DNA from: Kitasatospora phosalacinea
GTDB taxonomy: Bacteria > Actinomycetota > Actinomycetes > Streptomycetales > Streptomycetaceae
Assembly (NCBI RefSeq): GCF_030268885.1
Contig: NZ_BSSA01000021.1
Location: forward strand, 62,001-126,000
Direction: 5' to 3'
Length of the DNA stretch: 64,000 nt
A program made the position numbers and the translations under genes. A model generated the notes under the pieces. The model worked only from the letters and a program-made list of their open reading frames with translations. It was not told where the DNA came from and searched no databases. Within the stretch, counting starts at the first letter, position 1, and each line of letters begins with the position of its first letter. Positions 55,568-62,172 of the stretch are shown here, in pieces.

Positions 55568-55673
55568 GGCGGTGGTGCCTTTCGTCCGGGTGCGGGCGGG
55601 GTACGGGGTACGGGGTGCCGGTCGGGCGTGCGGCGCTCCGGGAGCGGCGGCGCGCGGGACGGGGACGTGCCGG

Positions 55674-56969
55674 TCAGGCGGCCGTGCGGCGGCGCCGCTC
55701 GCGCAGGGCCAGGTGCGCGACGGCGGCGAGCTGGAGGACCGTCAGGGCGAAGAAGACCGCTGAGTCGACGAACTCGCCGGCCGGAGCCCGGCCGCCGAGC
55801 CGGTCCAGGGTGCCGGTGACGAAGCGGGTGGCGGCCGGGAGCACCCCGGCGGCGAAGACGGCCAGCGAGAACGCGTAACCACCCACCATCAGCCAGGCGT
55901 ACCAGCGGGCGGCGCGGAGGTCGGCCGGGTGCCGGCCGGACTCGTCGAGCAGGGGGCGCCCGGTGCGGCGGCGCACCGCGTTGCGCAGCACGCCCTGGGC
56001 GGTGGCGTGCAGGTCGTGGCAGCCGAGCACGGTGCCGAGCAGCACGTACAGGTCGGTGCGCAGGTGCAGGAACGCCTGCCAGGCCAGGCGCAGCAGGGTG
56101 GCGTAGGCGAGGGCGAGGCAGAGCTTCCCGGCGCCGCCGAGCGTCCCGTCCGGGTGCCGGGTGGCGGCGGCGACCAGGGTCAGGGCGGCGGTCAGCACGG
56201 TGTCGGCGAGCATCCCGGCGAGGATCGGCAGGTAGCGGCGGCGCCTGGGCACGGCGACCAGGCCGTCCAGCGAGGTCTCCAGCACGACGAAGATCAGGCG
56301 GTGGCCGATCCGCAGCCGGGTGGGCAGCCCGAGGCGCCGCCCGGCGAGGGCGTGGAAGCCCTCGTGGACCAGGATCAGCGGAAACTGGCCGACGAACAGC
56401 ACCAGGGCGACCACGGTGAAGTACGGGCTGAAGAACACGTTGGTCGGGCGGGGCGCGAGGTCCGGCGACCGGACGGCGGCGACCGCGGCGGCCCCGACCA
56501 GCAGCAGGTAGCAGGCCCAGGCGGGCGGGCTGAACGCGGCCCGGCCGAGCCGCTGCCAGCGCACCGGTCGCGGCGGGGGCTCCGGGGCGGCGGCTCCGGT
56601 GGTGGCGGTGGTGGCGGTGGTGGCGGTGGTGGTGGTGGCGCGGACGAAACCGAGCTCGTCCAGTCCGGCGAGCAGGTCCGCGACGTCGACATCCTCGCCG
56701 TACTCCCGCCGGTACGCCTCGGCGGCCTGACGCGGGGTCATCCCCTCGGCGAGCCAGCGGACGAGCCGGGCGCCGTCGGGCGGGAGGACCGCGTACGAGT
56801 CGGTGTCGACCCGTCCCACCGTCACCTCGTCGCCCTCCTCCAGGTAGACGAGGGGGTGCAGCGCGACGGGCCGGTCCAGGTCCGGGGCGGTGGGCCCCGG
56901 GGCGGCGGGCCCCTGGGTGGCGGGGGGCGGGGCCGCGGGGGCCGGGCTGCCACTGGGCGAGGGGTGCAT
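55674..56969 (-). CDS. PqqD-like RRE fused to a membrane zinc metalloprotease (M50-like)
   Basis: 431-residue protein. Residues about 33-110 (ALHPLVYLEEGDEVTVGRVDTDSYAVLPPDGARLVRWLAEGMTPRQAAEAYRREYGEDVDVADLLAGLDELGFV) have the fold pattern of a PqqD RiPP-recognition element. A Thr/Ala microsatellite-coded linker follows, then a multi-helix membrane domain with the zinc motif LVHEGFHALAG (His202, Glu203, His206). I infer a protease or processing factor that captures the precursor leader and cuts or exports it at the membrane. ATG with GGAGGA. It follows the precursor gene by 77 bases with a hairpin between. It could also be a non-catalytic maturation subunit. Confidence 0.85.
   Translation of the reverse strand: MHPSPSGSPAPAAPPPATQGPAAPGPTAPDLDRPVALHPLVYLEEGDEVTVGRVDTDSYAVLPPDGARLVRWLAEGMTPRQAAEAYRREYGEDVDVADLLAGLDELGFVRATTTTATTATTATTGAAAPEPPPRPVRWQRLGRAAFSPPAWACYLLLVGAAAVAAVRSPDLAPRPTNVFFSPYFTVVALVLFVGQFPLILVHEGFHALAGRRLGLPTRLRIGHRLIFVVLETSLDGLVAVPRRRRYLPILAGMLADTVLTAALTLVAAATRHPDGTLGGAGKLCLALAYATLLRLAWQAFLHLRTDLYVLLGTVLGCHDLHATAQGVLRNAVRRRTGRPLLDESGRHPADLRAARWYAWLMVGGYAFSLAVFAAGVLPAATRFVTGTLDRLGGRAPAGEFVDSAVFFALTVLQLAAVAHLALRERRRRTAA
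56597..56642. repeat. GGTGGTGGC-type microsatellite inside the protease gene
   Basis: Short in-frame GGT/GGC repeat (9-bp period) coding for the Thr/Ala linker between recognition and membrane domains; linker length may vary between strains. Confidence 0.75.
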
Positions 56970-56997
56970 CTGTCGTCCTCCGGGCGGAAGCGGGGAC

Positions 56998-57027
56998 GGG
57001 GCCGGCCGCGGGTCGGCGGCCGGCCCC
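56998..57027 (-). terminator. Hairpin between precursor and protease genes (attenuator candidate)
   Basis: Perfect 12-bp stem GGGGCCGGCCGC/GCGGCCGGCCCC with a 6-base loop, 19 bases after the precursor stop and 28 bases before the protease start. A partial terminator here would give more precursor than processing-enzyme mRNA. Confidence 0.65.
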
Positions 57028-57046
57028 GCTACCAGGCGGTCAGACC

Positions 57047-57136
57047 TCAGACGGCGGCACAGTTGCAGCCGTACATGGTCTGGGCGGCGCTGGTCAGACG
57101 GACGGAGCCGGCCTTGCGGATGACGATCTTCTTCAT
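57047..57136 (-). CDS. Putative RiPP precursor peptide, 29 aa
   Basis: Short gene starting at ATG 57136 with a strong AAGGAAGGGA site. The peptide starts MKKIVIRKAGSV (basic, beta-prone leader) and ends MYGCNCAAV, with Cys24 and Cys26 the only cysteines. Small size, two close C-terminal cysteines and position before an RRE-protease gene mark it as a ribosomal peptide precursor. A likely split is a leader of about 18 residues and a core of about 11 containing Gln, Thr, Tyr and two Cys. I do not recognise the family. No lanthionine synthetase, radical-SAM or YcaO gene is adjacent. Confidence 0.75.
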   Translation of the reverse strand: MKKIVIRKAGSVRLTSAAQTMYGCNCAAV

Positions 57137-57227
57137 GACGTGTCCCTTCCTTCGGGTCGGACGGGAAATCCGGCGGATCCCCCCACCGGGGCGGAAGAAT
57201 TTTTTCCTCCCCCTTCGCGGCGGTCCC

Positions 57228-57257
57228 ATCATGAATTGCGTATTACAGGCGTGTCAA
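57228..57257 (-). promoter_or_regulatory. Strong sigma70-type promoter of the precursor gene
   Basis: On the minus strand: TTGACA (57252-57257), 18-base spacer, CATGAT (57228-57233). This gives an untranslated leader of about 85 bases containing an AT-rich GGAAAAAATTCTTCC. The consensus -35 is unusual in this GC-rich window. Confidence 0.65.
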
Positions 57258-57592
57258 CGGGGTGAAATGATGCCGTCAGAAACGTCTCTGAGCTGCGATT
57301 ATGTCAATCCGTCCGGAAAAGGGCAGCACGAAGCCAGCCCTCGGAAAAGGTGGAGAGCAGACGAAGGGACCATTGGTCGACCATCGCCGCAAAAGCGCTC
57401 GGCGCACGGTGCCCGTGCATTCTTCGAGACGCGGGAGATTGAAGATTCCCATCCTGTCGCGAGCGCGTCAATACGCATTCCTGGCGATTGCGCCGGAGGG
57501 CCTGGGAAAGGATGGAGGAGGAGTGATCCGTGCGAGTGCCGTGACGCTCGTGACATCGCCGCCGGAGGCCGAGCGAGCCGGACCGGACCGGG
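57258..57592. other. Lower-GC region upstream of the RiPP-like locus, no gene supported
   Basis: About 335 bases clearly less GC-rich than the surroundings (for example GAAATGATGCCGTCAGAAACG, TTGAAGATTCCC). Frames on both strands are open but lack ribosome sites and family resemblance. It could be an imported flank or a regulatory region. Confidence 0.5.
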
Positions 57593-57679
57593 CGGACCGG
57601 ACGGGAAGGCGTCGGGCGATCCGGACCGGACGGGAAGGCGTCGGGCGATCCGGACCGGGCGGGGAGGCGTCAGGCGGGC
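57593..57679. repeat. 29-bp tandem repeat, three units
   Basis: Units starting CGGACCGGACGGGAAGGCGT at 57593 and 57622 are identical over 29 bases; a third, diverged unit (57651-57679) overlaps the 3' end of the TetR gene. Confidence 0.85.
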
Positions 57680-58239
57680 CAGGTGGCGAGGAGGTGGTGC
57701 AGGCCGGTGGTGATGCGCCGCCAGGAGTCGGCGGCGGTGCGGGGGTGGTTGAAGCCGCCCGCGGCCTCGATGGTGATGAAGCCGTGGAAGGTGCTGCGCA
57801 GGAGGCGGGCGGCGTCGGTGAGGGCGGGCTCGTCGAGGCGGTAGTGGCGCATGACCGCGTAGGTGAGCTCGATGCTCCGGGCGAGGACAGCGGTGTCGAC
57901 GAAGTCGGCCTGGTCCAGGCGGAGTTGGGTGGCGGCGTAGCGGCCGGGGTGGGCCAGGGCGTAGTCGCGGTAGGCGTCGGCGAAGGCGGTGAGCGCCTCG
58001 GCGCCGGAGCGGCCGGCGATGGCGACGGCGAGGACCTGGTTCATCTCGTCGGAGGCGAGCAGGGCGACCCGGGTGCGGATCTCCTGCAGGTTCTTGACGT
58101 GCGAGTAGAAGCTGGCGTCCTTGACGCCGAACTCCCGGGCCAGGGCGGAGACGGTGACCTTCTCGATGCCGACCCGGTCGGCGAGTTCGGCGGCGGCGCG
58201 GGTGATGCGTTCGACCGTCAGCCCTGCGTGCGCCGCCAT
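57670..58239 (-). CDS. TetR-family regulator with WHG-type C-terminal domain
   Basis: 189-residue regulator. The helix-turn-helix is LTVERITRAAAELADRVGIEKVTVSALAREFGVKDASFYSHVKNLQEIR. The C-terminal part (AHPGRYAATQLR, RLLRSTFHGFITIEAAGGF) matches the TetR_C_33/WHG domain. ATG at 58239 with GGGACGGA upstream; the longer frame is unsupported. The stop codon lies within a tandem repeat. Target not evident: neighbours are the RiPP-like locus and the carboxypeptidase. Confidence 0.9.
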   Translation of the reverse strand: MAAHAGLTVERITRAAAELADRVGIEKVTVSALAREFGVKDASFYSHVKNLQEIRTRVALLASDEMNQVLAVAIAGRSGAEALTAFADAYRDYALAHPGRYAATQLRLDQADFVDTAVLARSIELTYAVMRHYRLDEPALTDAARLLRSTFHGFITIEAAGGFNHPRTAADSWRRITTGLHHLLATWPA

Positions 58240-58452
58240 GTTGTCCGTCCCGTGCCGTCGTGTGGTCCCTCGTCCGGGTGCCGAGTTTATCGGGACCGGC
58301 GGGCACAACCTTTCGGCGCGGTGGCGCGTGTACAGGGAGGGGGTGCGGATCGGGGCCCCGGACCGGCTGATACCCCGTCAAATGGTAATGTTCATGGCAA
58401 AACGGGGGCGTGGACGACGCGTGCCCCGGTCGATCCGCACCCTGGAGCCCCC

Positions 58453-60066
58453 TTGCCCGGACCCACGTCCCGCCCCCGCCTGCGCCCCCTGCACCGCCGC
58501 AGCCTCCCGCTCGCGGCGGCGGTCCTGGCCGTCTCCCTGCTCGCCGGTTCGGCGCAGGCCGACGACCCGGCACCGGCCGACGCCACGCTCACCGCCGACC
58601 TCGACGCGCTGCTGGCCGACGCCCGGCTGGCCAACGCCCAGACCGGCATCGAGGTGCTGGACGCCGCCACCGGGCAGGTGCTGTACGCCCGGCAGCCGCA
58701 GGCGCTGCTCACCCCGGCGTCCACCCTGAAGACGGTGACCTCGGCCGCGGCGCTCGACCTGCTCGGGGCGGACTACCGGTTCACCACCGAGGTGCGCAGC
58801 ACCGGCACCCGGTACGGCGGCACCGTGGCCGGCGACCTGGTGCTGCGCGGCGGCGGCGACCCGACCCTGCTGGCCGCGGACCTCGACGACCTGGCCGCGC
58901 AGGTCGCCGCGTCCGGGGTCACCACCGTCACCGGCCGGGTGCTGGCCGACGGCAGCCGGTACGACACGACGCCGCTCGGGCCCGGCTGGGCCTGGGACGA
59001 CGAGCCGTACTCGTACAGCCCGCAGATATCCGGGCTGACCGTCGCCAACGACCCCGAGTACCTGATGGACACCGTGCGGGTGACGGTCGCGCCGGGCGCG
59101 GCCGGGGAGGCCGCGAAGGTCACCCTGGACCCGGCGGAGGCGCCGATGGCGTTCACCGGGAAGGTCGCCACCGGCGCGGCGGGCAGCGCGTCGTCCGTGG
59201 GCGTCGACCGGCGGCGCGGCAGCAACGAGCTGGCGCTGTCCGGCAGCATCGCGGCGGGGGCCGCGCCGGTCACCTCGTGGGTGACGGTCGAGGACCCGTC
59301 GACGTACGCGGGCCGGGTGTTCGCGGGCGCGCTGGCCCGGCACGGCGTGACCGTGGGGCGGGGCGTGCAGGCGGCGAGCGGGGCGGAGACCTCGCAGCCG
59401 CTGGTGTCGCACCGGTCGCAGCCGCTGGCCCAGCTGGTCGTCCCGATGCTCAAGCTCAGCAACAACGGCATGGCCGAGCACCTGACCAAGGAGATCGGCA
59501 AGGTCAAGGGCGGCCGCGGCGACTGGGCCACCGGCGTCGCCCAGGTGCAGAACTTCCTGAAGGCCAACGGGCTGTCCACCCCCGCCGGGCGGCAGGTCGA
59601 CGGCTCCGGCCTCTCCCGCTACGACCTGATCACCCCCGCCAAGATGGCCGGCCTGCTCGACCTCGCCCAGGACAAGCCCTGGTTCAACGCCTGGTACGAG
59701 GCGCTGCCGGTGGCGGGCAACCCGGCCCGGCTGGTCGGCGGCACGCTGGCCGCCCGGATGCGCGGCACCAAGGCCGAGAACAACGTGCACGCCAAGAGCG
59801 GCTCGATGGGCGGCGTCGACAACCTGGTCGGCTACGCCACCGCGCCGGACGGCCGCCGCCTGGTCTTCGCCGTCCTGATCAACGACTACGCGGGCACCAG
59901 CCCCCGCCCGGTCCTGGACGCGATCGCCGTCCGCCTCGCCACCGGCCCCGCCACCACCGGCACCGCCGCCACCCAGCAGAAGGCCCGGTCGCTGACCGTC
60001 CCCGCGCAGGACGACGGCTACACCGGCACCCGCTGGGAGGACTGCGAGGCCGTCTCGCACTGCTGA
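58453..60066 (+). CDS. dacB: D-alanyl-D-alanine carboxypeptidase/endopeptidase (PBP4, class C)
   Basis: 537-residue exported penicillin-binding protein that trims peptidoglycan peptides. I use the TTG at 58453, which has CTGGAG upstream and yields a clean signal peptide (RRSLPLAAAVLAVSLLAGSAQA, cut before DDPAPAD); the frame further upstream is not signal-like. Active-site motifs: SxxK in PASTLK (Ser90, Lys93), SxN in LSNNGMAEH (Ser336), KSG in HAKSGSMGG (448-450). The inserted domains between SxxK and SxN are those of PBP4/DacB. Two C-terminal cysteines (WEDCEAVSHC) could pair. Confidence 0.93.
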   Translation: MPGPTSRPRLRPLHRRSLPLAAAVLAVSLLAGSAQADDPAPADATLTADLDALLADARLANAQTGIEVLDAATGQVLYARQPQALLTPASTLKTVTSAAALDLLGADYRFTTEVRSTGTRYGGTVAGDLVLRGGGDPTLLAADLDDLAAQVAASGVTTVTGRVLADGSRYDTTPLGPGWAWDDEPYSYSPQISGLTVANDPEYLMDTVRVTVAPGAAGEAAKVTLDPAEAPMAFTGKVATGAAGSASSVGVDRRRGSNELALSGSIAAGAAPVTSWVTVEDPSTYAGRVFAGALARHGVTVGRGVQAASGAETSQPLVSHRSQPLAQLVVPMLKLSNNGMAEHLTKEIGKVKGGRGDWATGVAQVQNFLKANGLSTPAGRQVDGSGLSRYDLITPAKMAGLLDLAQDKPWFNAWYEALPVAGNPARLVGGTLAARMRGTKAENNVHAKSGSMGGVDNLVGYATAPDGRRLVFAVLINDYAGTSPRPVLDAIAVRLATGPATTGTAATQQKARSLTVPAQDDGYTGTRWEDCEAVSHC

Positions 60067-60078
60067 CGCCCCGCTCCC

Positions 60079-60115
60079 CGACGGGCCCCGCCGCGCCGCG
60101 CGGCGGGGCCCGTCG
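60079..60115 (+). terminator. Hairpin terminator after the carboxypeptidase gene
   Basis: Arms CGACGGGCCCCGCCGC and GCGGCGGGGCCCGTCG with a short loop, 12 bases after the stop. Confidence 0.85.
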
Positions 60116-60151
60116 GCGTTTCCGAACGCTGCGGATGTAACGCAGCCTTCA

Positions 60152-60192
60152 TCAATCAAACGGTTGATTGACGGAGGCGGCACGCGTACGCT
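60152..60192 (+). promoter_or_regulatory. Operator-overlapped leaderless promoter of the TetR-MFS-lyase operon
   Basis: Perfect palindrome TCAATCAA-N4-TTGATTGA at 60152-60171. Its right arm supplies a -35 hexamer TTGATT (60164-60169); 17 bases later TACGCT (60187-60192) is the -10, and the ATG at 60200 lies seven bases beyond it. A bound TetR dimer would block the -35. Confidence 0.8.
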
Positions 60193-60199
60193 CCCCGCC

Positions 60200-60817
60200 A
60201 TGACCGAGCCGACGCCTCCGGGCGCGCCGCCGAGCCAGGCCGACCTGAGCCGGGAGCGGATCGTCGCGGCCGCCACCGCGCTGTTCGCCGAGCACGGGTA
60301 CGACGGGACGACCACCCGGACGATCGCCGCCGCCGCGGGGCTGAACGTGGCCACCGTGGCGTACCACGTGGGCGGGAAGGCCGACCTGTACGGGGAGGTG
60401 ATGCGGCGGGCGCACGAGGCCGAACGGACCGCGGTGGCAGGGGCGTTGGAGGCGTTCGCGGCCCGGGCGGGGACGGACCCGGCGGGGGCGGCGGTCGCGT
60501 TCGCCGACCGGTACCTGGACTTCTGCCTGGAGCAGCCGCACGTCCCGGCGCTGTGGATGCGCCGCTGGCTGGCGGACGCGGCCGAGTTCGCCGGGTTGGA
60601 GGAGCAGTACGCCCGGCCGCTGCTGGAGTCGGTGCGCGACGCGCTGGCCGCCGCGCTGCCGGAAGTGTCGCCGGAGCGCGCCGAGTTGGCGGTGTGGACG
60701 GTGCTGTGGACGGTGCACGGCTTCTGCCGGTCGATGATCCGCGACCGGGTGCCGCGGTTCCGGGAGCACCTGCACGGCCTGGTGCTGCGCGAGCTGGGGC
60801 TCGGGGACGGGCGGTGA
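60200..60817 (+). CDS. TetR-family repressor of the transporter-lyase operon
   Basis: 205-residue regulator with the helix-turn-helix RIVAAATALFAEHGYDGTTTRTIAAAAGLNVATVAYHVGGKADLYGEV and a C-terminal domain rich in Arg/Leu. No ribosome site precedes the ATG; the -10 box seven bases upstream indicates a leaderless transcript. The stop overlaps the transporter GTG (GTGA), so it is first in a three-gene coupled operon and probably autoregulated through the palindrome. Confidence 0.9.
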   Translation: MTEPTPPGAPPSQADLSRERIVAAATALFAEHGYDGTTTRTIAAAAGLNVATVAYHVGGKADLYGEVMRRAHEAERTAVAGALEAFAARAGTDPAGAAVAFADRYLDFCLEQPHVPALWMRRWLADAAEFAGLEEQYARPLLESVRDALAAALPEVSPERAELAVWTVLWTVHGFCRSMIRDRVPRFREHLHGLVLRELGLGDGR

Positions 60818-62172
60818 GCGGCGGGGGGATAGGCCGGCGGCAGCTGGCCGGGTACGCGATCGGCTCGGTCGGGACGGGCATCCACTCGACCGTCCCCGGC
60901 CTGCTGCTGCTGTACTTCATGACCGACGCGCTGGGCGTGCCCGCCGGGGTCGCGGGTCTGGTGGTGGCGCTGCCCAAGGCCTGGGACGCGCTGTTCAACC
61001 CGACCGTCGGCGCCGCCAGCGACCGGGAGGCGCTGCGCACCGGCCGCCGCAGCCGGATCCTGCTGGCCGGTGCGCTGGCACTGCCGGTCGCGTTCGCCGC
61101 GATGTTCCTCTCCCCGCTGACCGGCTCCGGCGCCGCCGCCTGGGTCGCGGTCACCTTCGTGCTGGCGTCCAGCGCCTTCGCGCTGTTCCAGGTCCCGTAC
61201 GTGGCGCTGCCCGCCGAGATGTCGGACCGGCCCGAGGTGCGCACCCGGATCATGGTGTGGCGGATCGTCTGCCTGACCCTCGGCATCCTGGTCGCGGGCG
61301 GCCTCGCCCCCGCGCTGGTGTCGCTGGCCGGCGAGGGGCGGCGCGGGTACGCGGTGATGGCGCTGGTGGTCGCCGCCCTGCTGCTGGCGACGCTGCTGGT
61401 GCCCGCGCTGGGCGCCCGCCGGGTGCCCGCCCGGCCCGGGCCGGAGCCGCTCGGGCTGCGGGCGGCGCTGCGCACCGCGCGCGGCAACCGGGCGTTCTTC
61501 GCGCTGCTGGGCGCGTTCGTGCTGCAGGCGGCCGCGGTGGCGATCATGCTGGCCGCCGCCCCGTACACCGCCGCGTACTGGCTGGGCGGGTACGGGCTGA
61601 CCTCGGTGCTGTTCGTCTGCCTGGTGGCGCCGAGCGCCGTCGCGGTGCCGCTGTGGGGCCGGGCCGCGGCCCGGTGGGGGCGGCTGCGCTGCCTGGGCGT
61701 GGCGACCGCGGTGTTCGCGGCGGCCTCCGCCGCGCTGTGGCCCGCCGCCGGGACGGGGGCGGTGCACGTCGGGGCGGTGCTGGCGCTGTGCGCGCTGCTG
61801 GGCGTGGCGTACGCGGCGCTGCAGGTGCTGCCGCTGTCGCTGCTGCCGGACACCGTGCACGCGGACGCGGCCCGCACCGGGCGGCTGCAGTCCGGGGCGT
61901 TCACCGGGCTGTGGACGGCGGGCGAGACGGCCGGGATGGCCGCCGGGCCCGGGCTGTTCTCGCTGGCGCTGGCCGCCGCCGGGTTCGTCTCCTCCACCAC
62001 CGACCACCCCGTCGCGCAGACCCCCGCCGCCCGGGCGGGCGTCCTGCTCGGCTTCAGCCTCGTCCCGGCCCTGCTGATGCTGGCCTCGCTGCCCGCCCTG
62101 GGCGCGTACGGGCGCCGCCGGGCCGCCGCCCCCGCCCATGTCGTCGACTCGCTCGCTGGAGAACCATCGTGA
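60814..62172 (+). CDS. MFS transporter of the GPH/MFS_2 type
   Basis: 452-residue membrane protein with about twelve helices. GYAIGSVGTGIHSTVPGLLLLYFMTDALGVPAGVAGLVVALPKAWDALFNPTVGAASDR is the glycoside-pentoside-hexuronide symporter signature, and EMSDRPEVRTRIMVWRIV is the matching cytoplasmic loop. Eukaryotic MFSD2 lysolipid and sphingosine-phosphate carriers belong to the same superfamily. The downstream gene resembles sphingosine-phosphate lyase, so a lipid-like amino alcohol substrate is worth considering besides sugars. Starts and stops overlap both neighbours. Confidence 0.9.
   Translation: MSGGGIGRRQLAGYAIGSVGTGIHSTVPGLLLLYFMTDALGVPAGVAGLVVALPKAWDALFNPTVGAASDREALRTGRRSRILLAGALALPVAFAAMFLSPLTGSGAAAWVAVTFVLASSAFALFQVPYVALPAEMSDRPEVRTRIMVWRIVCLTLGILVAGGLAPALVSLAGEGRRGYAVMALVVAALLLATLLVPALGARRVPARPGPEPLGLRAALRTARGNRAFFALLGAFVLQAAAVAIMLAAAPYTAAYWLGGYGLTSVLFVCLVAPSAVAVPLWGRAAARWGRLRCLGVATAVFAAASAALWPAAGTGAVHVGAVLALCALLGVAYAALQVLPLSLLPDTVHADAARTGRLQSGAFTGLWTAGETAGMAAGPGLFSLALAAAGFVSSTTDHPVAQTPAARAGVLLGFSLVPALLMLASLPALGAYGRRRAAAPAHVVDSLAGEPS

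Noticed and set aside
49688-55819. A 2043-codon open frame on the plus strand
   Set aside because: It runs antisense to the kinase and TPR genes and out of frame over the transporter. The translation is Gly/Arg/Ala-rich with no domain, a normal artefact of high GC.
57301-57560. A plus-strand gene beginning MSIRPEKGSTKPALGKGG
   Set aside because: No ribosome site or -10 box, no recognisable family, and the frame simply runs on into the carboxypeptidase frame.
58378-62139. A 1253-codon open frame on the minus strand
   Set aside because: Antisense to the carboxypeptidase, TetR and transporter genes; Gln/Arg/Gly-rich translation, no motif.
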